Shown here piece after piece: positions 46,605-58,022 of a DNA stretch of 64,000 nt; the stretch's first letter is position 1, and each line of letters starts with the position of its first letter. Below the pieces are notes generated by a model, which saw only the letters and a program-made list of their open reading frames with translations, was not told where the DNA came from and did no database searches. A program made the position numbers and the translations under genes. Where the stretch lies: the NCBI RefSeq assembly GCF_031755915.1, contig NC_083389.1, positions 21,203,001-21,267,000 on the forward strand, in the 5' to 3' direction. Origin of the DNA: Ziziphus jujuba. Its lineage: Eukaryota; Streptophyta; Magnoliopsida; Rosales; Rhamnaceae.

Positions 46605-47742
46605 TGATACGAACCTAGGACGACCTGCTCCTAAACCCGTATTATATTAGCCCGGATCTTAATTAAGTTCAAGTTCTAATGGAATGGACCTCAACCCCTA
46701 ACCAACCTATGGTTAGAAACCTTGGTATAATGTAGACACCACAATAGGGGATGGAAAACGTATTGATAAGTCAAGCTAAAACAACCAATTCTCTAATGGT
46801 GTTTTAGGTGTTCTCAAAGAACAAAGAGATAATTAATCTCATAAGTATTTTCTTAATCAAATCAAAGTTGTTTTCTTATTGATAACTAAGCCTTTAAATA
46901 GGCTACAAAGCCACAAAATAAAACCCTAGAACATAAAGAAAACCAGCCACCACACATAAAGAAACCTAGTTGGCTGAAACTATACTTCCTTTCCTAATCT
47001 AAGTTTGATTAATTAATTCCTTTATATTAAATTAGGAATTAATTAATTTACAATGGAAAGAATAAAATAAAAACCTTCCTAAAGTTATTTTTTCCACAAA
47101 ATAAATAAATAAAAGCCAAAAAGTAATGGTAGTTTCCTAAAACAAAAAGTAAAAACAAATTAGGAAACTAAAAATGCTAGCCTTTTTGATCAAGTTGACT
47201 TTGATTAATCTTTGACCTCTTTGAGCTTCAAATCAGCTTCTAGATGCTTTTTAGGATGCCAAATAAGCTGAATATGAAGTCCCACACGTTGCCCATGCTT
47301 GGAAAAATAAGAAAAGGATAATACAGTAAAATACAGTAAAGCAAGCAAGCAATACAGCAAATTCGGCCAAATTGTTGAAGCTGTCCGTACAAGCCCTTTT
47401 TGATTGCATTTGAGGCTGCTTTAACTTGATTCTATGACCTCTTAGGCATATTTACTGAACCCATGAAGCATTGGAACCATTTCATGCTTCCCGGACTCCA
47501 AAAATGTTCCAAAACCGTCACCCTGGTCCGTATCGGCTTCCACCACTTGGATGCTTAGAATAGACTTTGTATATTCAAGTATGGACAAGCTCTGTTGAGA
47601 TTGATTACCCCCTGTATAAATACTCCCAGGTTTTCCTTAAATCTCTTAATTTGAGCTCTTGTGATTGGCCTAGTCTTCATCCGTGTCGAGTCAGCACTCC
47701 AGCGGGTTATCGGTTGAGCAGGCTCGGGCAGAATCACATTAA
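46605..47742 (-). repeat. 5' LTR of E4
   Basis: Starts at 47742 (family TGATGTGATTCTGCCC, here with a changed first triplet: TTAATGTGATT) and ends TTCGTATCA at 46605. TATTTAAAGG at 46900-46891 is the likely core promoter. Confidence 0.92.
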
Positions 47743-47747
47743 ATTAC
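47743..47747. repeat. target-site duplication of E4, right copy
   Basis: ATTAC, matching 41434-41438. Confidence 0.9.
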
Positions 47748-47881
47748 CATGGCTTAATGATAGTGGTGAGATGAGAGTAAACATAAATGTCAAAGTAAAA
47801 TTCAACACTGATAAATATGAGGATGTTGTATTGTGTGATGTTGTTCCCATGCATGCTGGTCATATTTTATTGGGGAGGCCA
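47748..47881 (+). pseudogene. protease of E3, segment 4
   Basis: Resumes exactly where segment 3 stopped: WLNDSGEMRVNINVKVKFNTDKYEDVVLCDVVPMHAGHILLGRP. It ends abruptly at 47881, where reversed PBS and LTR sequence of another copy starts. Everything of E3 after this point is gone. Confidence 0.88.
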
Positions 47882-48668
47882 TATACCAAATGATACAAAC
47901 CTAGATCGACTTGCTCTTAAACCCGTATTATATTATCACGAATCACAATTAAGGTTAGTTTCTAATGGTCATCTTAACCCCTATTTAACTTGTGATTAGT
48001 AACCTTGGTATATGATGAAGACACCACAGTAGGTGATGGATGTCCTTTTGATAAGTTAAACTAATATACTTAATTTCTATTAAATGTCTTTTGTGTTCAA
48101 AGAAAACAAAAAGAATTCTTTCTTGAAATTATTTTTCTGTATGAATAATGTACTGAATATTACTGAGAAACTAAACCCTTAAATTGGTTTAAAAAACAAA
48201 ATGAAAATCCTAAAGGATTAGGATAAAACTGGCCAAGCATAGAAAATTCCTAGTGTGGCCGAATTTAAACTTCCTTTCCTAATTTAATTTGAATTAATTA
48301 AAACCTTTATGCTGACTTAGGAATTAATTAATTTACAATTTTAATAATAAAATATCAACTTTTCTATTTTAATTGGTCCAGCAAATAATCAAATAAAAAC
48401 TAAAATTAAAGATAGTTTGCCAAAACAAAAAGTTTAACTCAAATTAGGAAACTAGTTGACTACTTGACAACTAAGCTGTCTTTATCCAATCACCAGCTAG
48501 TTTAGGCTCCAAATCAGCTCCCATATGCCATAGCATGCCAAATAGGATTAATATTGATTCCCATATGTTGCCATTGATTGGAATAATTCAAATTTACTTG
48601 ATTATTAAAAGAAGTCAAAATCAGCACCAAAATGAGTATTTTTGGCCAAAAAGAAAGCTTACGCGCAA
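47882..48668 (-). repeat. CRML 5' LTR (S5) with PBS remnant, truncated
   Basis: ATACCAAA before the LTR end TGATACAAACC is the reverse of the LTR-PBS junction (TGATAC...TTTGGTAT). This is therefore the 5' LTR of a minus-strand copy whose interior was deleted up to E3 protease. At the right the LTR breaks off near 48668 in the GAAAGCTTACGC word, losing its first ~330 bp. Confidence 0.8.
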
Positions 48669-49316
48669 TACGTTGTATAGTCTCATTAGCATGTGTTCCA
48701 ATGTCTTTATCAATTAGTATTCTTTAGCCTTCAAGCTTTCAATCATCTTAGTCTCTTCGCACATAAAAGTCTCTAAAAAATTCACTTTACCAATAAAAAG
48801 ATTTGTTCCAAGCTTCCATATCATTCAAATTTGTAATCTTCTGGGTGAGTTATACATTTTTATTTATAAAAACTCACTTTACCAATAAGAGATTTGTTCC
48901 CAGCTTCCATATCATTCAAATTTTTAATCTGTCTTGTGAGTTAAACATTTTTATTTATCCTTTTCCTTTAATAAAGTGGTGACCTCCTCATTTAATTTCA
49001 ATTTCTCTTTAACTTTTAAACTCACTTTTTTAGTTTCGTTTTTCATTTTTGGGACTTCATTAAAGAAATCATCATAAAGCTTTTTCAATTCATCTTCCAA
49101 AAAGATGATCGTCAAAATAAGTATTGTCAGAAGAAATTTAAAGAGATTTACAATGGCTAAAAGTATGAGAAGGCATACACGAAGTGCAATCACTATCTCA
49201 CTAATTATTGCATTGTCATTAGATTTACTAGGGTCTTCATCTAAGTCAGTATGAGTTGTAATTAGAAATTTTCCTTTCCTTTTTTCCTTAATAGGCTTGC
49301 TTTTTCTGATAGGAAC
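48669..49316 (-). other. unassigned island with coiled-coil ORF and ~90-bp tandem repeat
   Basis: Not CRML sequence. A minus-strand frame at 48951-49193 encodes a hydrophobic start followed by FLEDELKKLYDDFFNEVPKM and KVKEKLKLNEEVTTLLKEKD, a charged heptad-like helix. Immediately left, two ~90-bp direct repeats (48779-48867, 48870-48958) encode on the same strand ITNLNDMEAGNKSLIGKV-like words. It may be the coiled-coil end of another retrotransposon Gag, but I do not recognise it firmly. The ATG/stop limits have no other support. Confidence 0.4.
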
Positions 49317-50419
49317 CTAGGTTGACACATGCCTAAACTCATATTATGTTAGCCCGGATCTCAATTAAGTCCAGATTTTAATAAATTGACCTCAATCCCT
49401 AACCAACCTGTGATTATGCCACAGTAGGTTATGGATATCCTATTGATAAGTCAAAACTAAAACTTTCACTCTCTAATGGTGTTTTAGGTGTTCAAGAAGA
49501 ACAAAGAGAATTCTATCTCACAAAATAAATTATGAATATTATTAAAGGTGTGTTCTTCCTTAAAAATAAGCTCTTAAATAGGCTAAAGTCACAAAACAAT
49601 AAACCCTAAAAACTAAAGCAAAAACCGACCAAACATGTTGTTTCCTAAAGGTGATCGAATTTTCTCTCTCCTTTCTTAATCTAATTTTGATTAATTAATT
49701 CCTTTATTTTGAATTAGGAATTAATTATTTTACAATGAAAATAATAAAATAATAAATTTCCTAGGTTGATTTTTCCAGTAAATAAATAAATAAAAACCAA
49801 ATAAAGACTAATTTCCTAAAACAAAAAGTCAAAAACAAATTAGGAAACTAAATAACTATCGTTTTGAGTAAGCTATCTTTGACTAATATTTGACCAATTT
49901 AAGCTCCAAATTAGCTTTCATATGCCTCTTAAGATGCCAAATAGGATTATCATGGAGTCTCACATGTTTCTCTTGCTTGGATCAAAGAGAAAAAGTCAAC
50001 TTAGCAAAATACAGTAAAGCTAGCAAGCAATACAGCAAAACCAACCATCTTTCTCCTTTATGTGCACAACCCCTTTTTGTTTCCCTTTGAAGCTAACTTG
50101 ACTTGATTCCATGACCTCTTAGAGATATGTATTGAATCCATGAAGTGTTGGAACCATTTCTTGCTGCCTAGAATCCATATGTGCACGAAAACGACTACGT
50201 GGGTCCATATCGGCCTTCACCACTTGGATGCTTAAAATGAGTCTTGTATCTTTGGGTATTGACTAGCCCATTTGAGAATTAATTACTCCCTATATAAAGG
50301 CAGATAGGTTTTCCTTAAATCTCTTAGCTTGAGCCCTAGTGGTTGGCCCGATCTTCATCCGTATCGGGTTAGCAACTCAGCAGGTTGTTGGTTGTGCGGG
50401 CATGGGTGGATTCTCATCA
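49317..50419 (-). repeat. 3' LTR of E5
   Basis: In the coding direction it starts TGATGAGAATCCACCC at 50419 and ends GTTCCTATCA at 49317. The pol tail inside it reads MPAQPTTC and further KTRAITRAQ-type wording with a stop. Confidence 0.9.
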
Positions 50420-50433
50420 TTCCCCTCCTCTTG
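50420..50433 (-). other. polypurine tract of E5
   Basis: The minus strand reads CAAGAGGAGGGGAA adjoining the LTR. Confidence 0.9.
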
Positions 50434-51720
50434 AAAAGGATTTATCCTCAAATCAAAGTCATCACCTGCAGAAAAAGAAGATAAGTCAGCAACATTGAAT
50501 GTGGCACTAACATTATACTCACTTGGTAAATCAAATTTGTAGGCATTTTCATTAGTCGGCTCTACAACTTGAAAAGGTTCATCTCCATGCGGAATAAGCT
50601 TGGAATTTATTTGTTCGGGAAACCTCTCCTTTCTTAGGTGCAACCAAACCCAATCTCTAGGTTCAAAGACAACTTATTTTCAGCCTTTATTAGCATTCCT
50701 TGCATATTGCTCGGTCCTCCTCTCACTATTTGTCTTTGTTTTCCATCTAGATTAGCATATTCACTTAAAGGTAAAGGTGTTAAATCTAATGGAGTTAAAA
50801 TATCGAAACCATAAACCATCTCAAATTCAACATGACCTATTAAACAATGACCTATTATGAGCAAATTCAACATGTGACAAACATTCTTCCTATGTTCTTA
50901 AGTTTCTACTAATTAAAGCGCGTAATAATGTAGATAAAGTCTCATCTACTACTTCAGTTTGTCCATCAGTTTATAGATGACAAGTAGTTGAAAACAAAAG
51001 TTTAGTTTCTAACTTAGCCCACAATTTTTTTCAAAAATAACTTGAAAACCTAGCATCCATATCCGAAATAATTGTTTTAGGCATACCATGCAAACCTAAC
51101 AATTTTCTTAAAAAATAAGTTAGCAACGTTAGACGCATCATCAATTTTATTACATGCAATAAAATGTGCCATCTTAGAAAATCTATCCACAATAACAAAA
51201 ATTGAATCCTTGACCTAGTTAAATGAAGAATAAAATCTATAGATAAATCCACCCAAGGAAAGGAAGGAATCGATGATGGCATATAAAGACCATGCGGCAT
51301 CATTTTAGATTGGGCTTTTTGGCACCCCAAGCACCTTTCACATATTCTCTCCAAATCTCCCTTCATGTTAGGCCAATAAAAATGTTCTTGAAGCAAGGAT
51401 AAAGTCTTTAAAACACCAAATGACCCATTAAACCACCCCTATGACCTTCCCAAACTAGTAACTTCCTAATGCTACAATTAGGTGCACAAAGTTTGTTTTC
51501 CCTAAATGGATACCCCTCAAAGATGTAAAATTTATTAAAACCATGTTTTGAATAGGTCCTAAATATTTCTCCAAAGTTACTATCATGCTTATAAAGTTCT
51601 TTTATTTGTTCAGATCCAAGCAATCTAACATCTAAGGTACAAAAGAGTACATACCTTTGGGATAATGCATCGGCAACCATATTTTCCTTACCTTTTTTGT
51701 AGCAGATCACATAGGGAAAG
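50434..51720 (-). pseudogene. integrase of E5
   Basis: Coding direction: zinc module (GHRGGLMGH near 51440, CERCLGCQKAQS near 51350), core with D in WVDLSIDFI and D in IISDMDARFSSYF (51031-51396), the [11 protein letters not shown]lu region near 50960 in another frame, SHVEFAHNR-like wording, and the C-terminal LHLRKERFPEQINSKL ... NVSATFNVADLSSFSAGDD (50377-50643), which runs on into the LTR. At least three frameshifts. Confidence 0.88.
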
Positions 51721-52238
51721 GTCTCAACGAATTCAATCCCCTTGGCATGCCTTCGGTTAAGCTTCCCTTGGCCTTAGTGTGCTTCAAAGATTCATGATCC
51801 TTATGAATCACAAACTCCTTTGGCTTGAGGTAAGGCAACCACGTTTCCAAATCCCTCACCAAAGTATACATTTTTTTGTCATAAGTTGGGTAGTTTAGTG
51901 CAGTTCCATTTTAATTTCACACTAAAGTAGGCTATGGGTCTTCCTTCTTGCATTAAAATAGATTCAATACCTACACCCGAAGCATCACATTCAATTTCAA
52001 AAATTTTGTCAAAGTTAGGTAAAACTACTAAAAGTGCATTAGACAATTTTTCTTTCAACAAATTAAAAGATTTATCTTATGCTTCCCCACATTTAAAGCC
52101 AACATTCTTCTTCACAACTTCCATCAAAGGCACTGCGATGGTGCTAAAATCCTTGACAAATCAAAGGTAGAAACTAGCCAAACCATAAAACCTCCTCACT
52201 TGGGTAATGAAAGTAGGTTTTGGCCACTCTTGGATTGC
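51721..52238 (-). pseudogene. RNase H of E5
   Basis: Pieces of RNase [22 protein letters not shown] (51879-52061), TKLPNL with a shift, WLPYLKPKEFVIHKDHESLKH near 51800, and KKGKENMVADALSQR running into 51660-51710. Asp of the HTDHEP motif is changed in context (HKDHES). It is broken by frameshifts near 51880 and 51770. Confidence 0.85.
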
Positions 52239-53087
52239 TTACACCTTGGATTGCTCAACTTTTATACCTGCAGCACTTACTACAAATCCTAGGAAATCCA
52301 ACTCATCTTTACAAATATCACACTTTTTCATGATAGCAAACAAACTTTCCTTCTTAAAAATATTTAGAACTTGCCTAAGATGTTCTACATGCTCATCTAA
52401 ATGTCTACTATAAACAAGAATATCATCAAAATAAACAACAACAAATTTTCCAATGAATGGTCGAATAACATGATTCATTAATCTCATGAAGGTACTAGAT
52501 GCATTAGTTAAACCAAAAGGCATTATTAACCAATCATACAATCCATACTTAGTTTTAAATATGGTTTTCCATTCATCACCCTCTTTCATTCTAATTTGAA
52601 GATACCCACTCCTAAGATCAATTTTAATAAAAATGCATGCACCATGTAATTCATCTAACATATCATCTAACCTAGGAATTGGATGCCTATATTTAATGGT
52701 AATATTATTTATAACTCTAAAATCTACACACATATGCCATGAACCATCTTTCTTAGTTACTAACAAAGCAGGGACAGCACATGGACTTATACTCTCGCGA
52801 ATGTAACCTCTTTCAAGCAACTCACTTACCTACCTTTGTAGCTCTGTCTGCTCGGGATTACTTCTATATGTTGGCCCATTTGGTATGGCAGCCCCTGGAA
52901 CAAAGTTAATTTGATGCTCAATCTCTCTAATAGGTGGTAATCCATTTGGATGCTTATCTGGAAAGACATCACCAAATTTCTGTAAAAGAGAAGAAATAGA
53001 ACTTAGCAATTCAAGTTCTTCTGGATTAGCTTGATCATTTAAATATACATATTTATAAATCATAACTAGTAATGGTTTTTTACTCAA
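52239..53087 (-). pseudogene. reverse transcriptase of E5 (best RT in the CRML group)
   Basis: A 193-codon open frame, 52820-52239, covers most of [48 protein letters not shown], the [16 protein letters not shown] block, [20 protein letters not shown] with the YFDD catalytic box, and [12 protein letters not shown]. The preceding segment (52830-53087: LVMIYKYVYLNDQANPEELE, DVFPDKHPNGLPPIREIEHQ) is in another frame after one shift. It is suitable for placing the family in an RT tree. Confidence 0.92.
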
Positions 53088-54418
53088 GATGGCTTTATTT
53101 ATATCCCCAAAACTAAGATAAAAATTCCTATTTTCTTTTCTTTTCTTTCTTTTTCTTTCTTTCTCTCGATTTGGCCTTCACTCTAGGCTTTTTCAACCTT
53201 CCCTACACTCTTGTGTTTCTCTTCCTCTTTCACTCCATTTTTGGCCTTTTCATGGGTTTTGTACTCACTTTAAGTCTTAGAATGCTTACCTTGAATAGCA
53301 AACCTAGACTTACCTTCTTAGATGGATGGTGAAGGTGTGGGTACCATACTAGTTTTCTCCTTGAGCTTTTCGGCCTCCCTCCTTTGTTGTATTTGTAATT
53401 GGTCTCTATATACTTCCTTGGGAGTCAGTGGCTCCAGCTTGACCTTAATTCCCTTAAACTTAAAAATAATAGAATTTTCTCTACCATAGTGAATAGTATC
53501 TTTATCAAATTGCCATGGTCTACCTAATAGAATATGTCTGGCATGCATAGGAACAACACCACACAAAACAATTTCCATATATTTATCTATGCTGAATTTT
53601 ACCTTGGCTTGTTTGTTCACATTCATCTCACCACTATCATTAAACCATTATAATCTACAAGGTTTGGGATGTTTAATTGTTTCTAAGCCTAATTTATCAA
53701 CCACAATGTTACTAATTACATTTGTACAACTTCCACTATCAATTGTCATACTATAAATCTTACCTTGGATTTCACACCGGGTGTGAAAAATGGTTTTTGT
53801 TTGAACTTGATCCTCATCCTTGTATACAGCCAGCACTCTCCTAGAAACCAAGTTTAATTTGGTATTGGGTGCAAGTAAGGTCTCGGCTTCATCCTCTAAG
53901 TCTTCCTCTTCTTGCTCGGTTTCATCTCCACTTTCCTCACTTTTCGATTCTAGCTTACCATTACCCTTTAACACCATGATTCTTCTATTCGGGCATTGGC
54001 TATCGATGTGTCCTTATCCCTGGCACTTAAAACAAATAACTTCTCTATAGTTTGAAGGTTTAAGATTAGATTTTACCTCAATCTTTGGTGCTTGGACCGA
54101 TTAGGTTCCAACCTCTCTCTTTGGCTGATTTGAACATTCTTATCCAATTTTCGACTTTGGCTTGTTTAAAGGTAGGATTGTTTCTCCAGCTACTTGGATT
54201 TGATCTTCTATTGTTGGATACACCTTCAAACCATGAGCCTACACCCCTCCTCTTGATTTGATGGTCTAATTTAATAGCCACATGCAACATCTCCTCCAAT
54301 TCCACATATTGTTGCAATTCTAGTTGATTGGCTCTTTCACGATTCAACCCACCAATAAACCTTGCCATGGTTCCCTCACGATACTCATTCATGCTCAACC
54401 TTATCATGAGCATCTCCA
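53088..54418 (-). pseudogene. gag C-terminus, protease and linker of E5
   Basis: Coding direction: capsid end (MEMLMIRLSMNEYREGTMARF ... ELEEMLHVAIKLDHQIKRRG), damaged basic region, zinc knuckle CQG*GHIDSQC (a stop replaces one Gly), acidic ESKSEESGDETEQEEEDLEDE, retropepsin with MTIDSGSCTNVIS (DSG intact) and ARHILLGRPWQFDKDT, and the Lys-rich linker to 53088. Stops at about 53640 and 53300 break the frame. Confidence 0.88.
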
Positions 54419-55164
54419 TGATAGGACCTTCCCTGGGAACCCTCCTAGGATCTCCTAGGTGGTCCCGCTTAATGAAATTCCATCGGACAATCCCTATAGA
54501 ATATCCAATGGAACCTCACCTTAAAACGTGAACAACCGAACACATGCATTATCAATAATACCTTAATATATACATAAAATAAATTCACAACAGCACAAAA
54601 GTCCACAACCGGCTTATTGTACCATAGGCTATAACTACACACATAAGTAATATGGTCTCTGCTGAGTTTAAAAAAGAGATCAGAGCATTATAGGAGTGTT
54701 AACATAGTTTAGAAATACAAATAAGTAATGAACGAGTCCGAAAAGACAAAGGTAAGATAAGAAAAGATAAATACCGCTGCTGTCGCAGAAGAAACAAAGT
54801 GACAAGTGATGCGCAAGGTAGACTGCTATTAACTGCTTGGACCTAATAAAACGTGAGATAAAGAAATCTTAATAAGTGCATAGTATAGTAGAAAAATAAT
54901 AATTTATTTCCATAAAATCTTTCTCTCCAGACCTCTCATTCCACTCGTTTGAAAAGTTCTCCATTTAAAAATTATTTCGTAAAACCTGAACTTGTATGCA
55001 AATTATATCTCATAAAAATTGATGCCCAAGGGTATAAAATGAACGATCATATAATATTACAAAATACCTTAATCAAGATATAAATGTTGAGCATAAAATC
55101 TTATAAACATAATCACAAAATAAATATGAAAGTGCAGTAATAACCATAATATTTGAAAACCAAC

Positions 55165-55385
55165 AATATACGGAACGTGTCGTGGGACACAATAAACCAT
55201 TGGGTGAAACCTACCTTATGGCACCGTGGCAATAATAAACTGTCTGATAAATCCGACCTGGGTGAAACCAACCTCACGGTACAGTAGCAATATTAAACCG
55301 TCAGATAAATCCGACCTCATGGTCTATGGCAACAATAAACCATTGGGTGAAACAAATCTCATGGTACCATGGCAAACCCAGCGCA
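55165..55385 (-). repeat. imperfect tandem units in the Tekay-like LTR
   Basis: Four or so imperfect units of roughly 55-60 bp with GGCAATAATAAACC, GGGTGAAACC and CTCATGGTACC words. A related but diverged block lies at about 17820-17990 in the sister LTR. Confidence 0.7.
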
Positions 55386-56855
55386 CTATAATATAATACT
55401 GAACCGAAACATTGGTACTATATGATAAATCGATTAAAAATAACCAATATAGTATCCTTAAAACAATCTTGTAAGATCATATATATTTTTCCAACAATAC
55501 TGTATTATAAATCATAATTTAATATTTAAATTCAATTGCTTATTTAAATATTTCAAAAACTTTAAATCATCACTTCATGCTAAAACCAGAAATACCACAG
55601 TGAATATATTCACCATAAACAAATTTTAAGCACATAAAATTATAAAATATTTGAACATGCTTAAAATCATATAATTTTCAATCTGCTTTTTCAAATCAAT
55701 TAATTGCCAAAATGAGTTAAAACCTTAAGTCAAATGCCAAGCTATTTAAATACCCCAAGCTCATTTATGAGCTCATTAAAATTGAAAACCATTTAAAATG
55801 TTATCAAAAGTCACATAAAATGATAAAATGTATATGTGAAAGCTGATATTTATATATACACAAAACAAACATTTCAATCAAAAGGTACATACGTAAAATA
55901 TTTAAACCAATTTAAAATGGTATAACTACTCATAGAAATGTAGATGCTCACTCCTACTCCCCTGCAAGACCGCTTCCAGACTAAACACGAGTATCTGTAA
56001 TATGACAAAATATTTCTCAGGCTCTAAATACCTAAATCAAAGACACTTGTATGACCAAAATGTCTTAAAATAATTTACGGTACTATAAAATTACATAAAT
56101 TAGACATCGAACAGTCCAATTATACCGTATACCCTTAGGATCCCGTACCCAAAATTTGAGGATTTTCACCTGAAGCCTGATCTTTTGAAATTGAACCTTC
56201 TAATGGGTCCTAATAATATCTAATTTCACTAATCTAACCCAATTTTGCCCAATTAATAAATTTTGTCCAAATATAATCCGAATTTATATGAAAATTAACT
56301 TATTGACCCAAAAATGAAAAAATTATCAAACGACCTTCAAAATTCACAAACTTTATTTCAACGGAAAGCCCAAGGACAAGGAACCCATCGGTATGCTCAC
56401 CTCAATCCAAAGGTTCCTCCGGTGGTCGGAAAACTTGGTTGAAGCTTCGGCCAAAATCCTGATCCTCATATCTCTCAAATGATGAGGAATCTGGGCAAAA
56501 TAACAACGGGAATGAACTTAGAGGGTCCAAAAATGATAAGATAGGTGTATGGGTTGGCCTAAAACTATCGAAAACCTTGAAAATCCAGGGACCCACCTCG
56601 CCGACCGTGCCACCTTTGTGGGCTAGATTCGGGCTCGTTTGACAGCCGTTCACGGTGAAAGTTCATGGCCAAACTTGCCTACATGGGGGATGCCTTCATG
56701 TCTGGTGCGTGTAAGTGGTGGTTGGCCGAAATGGGTAAAAATGGTGATGACCTGGTTCGAAATAAGTTGGAACGACCCAGTTCGGACCCACGGGTCTGGG
56801 GGGGATGAAATGGGTATTTTGGGCTTTGGTTTCCCATTTGGCATGCTCGTTGCGG

Positions 56856-56864
56856 ATTATATAG
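56856..56864 (-). promoter_or_regulatory. TATA box of the Tekay-like LTR in E5
   Basis: The minus strand reads CTATATAAT about 290 bp from the LTR start, matching the position of the TATA box at 19461-19470. Confidence 0.55.
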
Positions 56865-57152
56865 AGCCTTGAGTCACCAACAAAAAAAATTGGGGACTAG
56901 TTTGAACACTAGTATAAAACTTATGCTTAAAACTTATCTGAACCATAAGTTTTTATCTGTAACTCAGAATATGGCGTGCTGCCAGTGTATAAACTCGTAT
57001 TGACAAGATCTACACAATGATACCTCAATCAAACAAAAAATATTGACCATGCAAAAAGTCAACTTGGTCCCACATATGGTTCACTTGGTCAAACTTAGTC
57101 AAACTCGGTCAACTTGTTAAAACATGTGTATTTTTTGGTACGGGTTGTTACA

Positions 57153-57888
57153 TAAATCTCCTTGTAATAATCTTCCATGAACCTACCTTCTTATGTCAAA
57201 GATTGTAACCTTTGATGTAGCAATCTATGGTAGTAAGTCGATACAAATCGCTTCCTCATGGCTCCTTTCATTTGTCGCCAAGTAATAATCAAGTCATCAC
57301 CTACTCTCCTTCGGGTGTTTTTCTTATTAGTCCACCATTGGAGTGCATAATGTTGAAACTCCATTGCTGCTAACTTAACTTTCTTGGTCTCCGAATAGTT
57401 ATGACAATAAAAAATCATCTTCATACGCTCCTCCCATTTCAAGTAAGCCTGCGGGTCACTTTTTCCCATGAAAGATGGTATGTTTACCTTGATATTTCCA
57501 AGATCATCATCTTCATTCCTTGTTGGTCTCCCACAGATTGGCCTCCTTGAGGTTCAAAAATTTCATCATACACCTCATCCAAGTCATCTCCAAAATCGCT
57601 TTCCCCGAATTCTTCTCTAAGTCGCCCTCGGCTTTCTCGATCTCGACTTCGGCCTACATGAGCTTCAAACCTTGTATATTGCTCTCCTTGTGATGTTTCT
57701 AACCTATCCATCCTTTGATTTATGTGATCAAATTGAACACTCATCAGCTGTTATTGCTCCATGATAGCCCCCATGTCCGTGTGCTCATCTCCACTCCCCA
57801 AAGCTCGGGAATCTCCTTTGAATCCTACGAACTCTTCTTCATTAATTCTCATTGGTGGATCTCCTCATCTCACTCCTGAATCTACCAT
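57153..57888 (-). pseudogene. gag N-terminal half of E5
   Basis: The start codon is at 57888 (MVDSGVR). Coding direction: INEEEFVGFKGDSRALGSGDE, SVQFDHINQRMDRLETSQGEQ, a basic patch (GRSRDRESRGRLREE), acidic FGDDLDEVYDEIF, then after a shift MGKSDPQAYLKWEERMKMIFY, ALQWWTNKKNTRRRVGDDLI and MRKRFVSTYYHRLLHQRL. It stops at the Tekay-like LTR and continues at 54418. Several stops are present. Confidence 0.88.
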
Positions 57889-57997
57889 GTTAGTATGAAT
57901 AACACAAAAATAATATAGGACCTCACCAAATTCACTCCCTCATGTGTTTCACTCAAACAAGGACTCGACACTCGTGTTTGCACACTAGTTTCGGCAT
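57889..57997 (-). other. stub of the E5 leader
   Basis: Only ~110 bp of leader (GTGTCGAGTCCTTGTTTGAG block) remain before the junction with Tekay sequence at 57998. The PBS and 5' LTR are lost. Confidence 0.8.
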
Positions 57998-58022
57998 GCG
58001 TATTTTGGTACAGGTTGTTACA
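57998..58022 (-). repeat. 25-bp stub of a Tekay 3' LTR
   Basis: The minus strand reads TGTAACAACCTGTACC and a few more bases, then the E5 leader. The purine-rich AAGTGGGAAAGGT directly before it on the minus strand is the Tekay polypurine tract. Confidence 0.8.

Larger units (their letters stand above)
41439..47742 (-). mobile_element. CRML element E4, young non-autonomous copy
   Basis: A complete minus-strand element of 6.3 kb with both LTRs (1,136 and 1,138 bp), a perfect 12-base PBS, PPT and a 5-bp target duplication. In ~330 aligned LTR bases I count about eight differences, mostly C/T or G/A. It carries a long Gag-protease frame but no RT core, RNase H or integrase core, and the pol remnant has the same mosaic order as E2. 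It must have been moved by enzymes made elsewhere, with E5/H1-like relatives the obvious source. Confidence 0.92.
54419..57152 (-). repeat. Tekay-like LTR inside E5 gag (2.7 kb)
   Basis: Inserted within the gag motif MEMLMMRL. On the plus strand it runs from TGATAGGACCTTCC to GGGTTGTTACA, so its own start is TGTAACAACCCGTACC. Gag of E5 resumes on the other side with DYYKEI-like wording. It carries a minisatellite-like block (55165-55385) and a TATA box near 56860 on the minus strand. Flanking words (CTCCA, TAAAT) do not match, so the target duplication is decayed. The minus-strand frames at 56402-56844 are not genes. Confidence 0.82.
49317..57997 (-). mobile_element. CRML element E5, autonomous-type copy (decayed)
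   Basis: The only copy in the window with gag, protease, RT, RNase H and integrase in order. Right to left: truncated leader, gag split by a Tekay-like LTR, protease, linker, RT, RNase H, integrase, PPT, and a 1,103-bp 3' LTR. The 5' LTR is lost at 57997, where Tekay sequence begins. Frameshifts and stops occur in every gene, so it is no longer a helper itself, but it shows the parental layout of E2 and E4. Confidence 0.88.

Noticed and set aside
48951..49193. 80-codon minus-strand frame as an independent gene
   Set aside because: The coiled-coil wording is real, but there is no promoter, conserved start or neighbour support; kept only as an unassigned island.
56402..56872. Overlapping 60-85 codon frames in the Tekay-like LTR
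   Set aside because: GC-richer LTR stretch with chance frames on both strands; no domain and not matched in the sister LTR.
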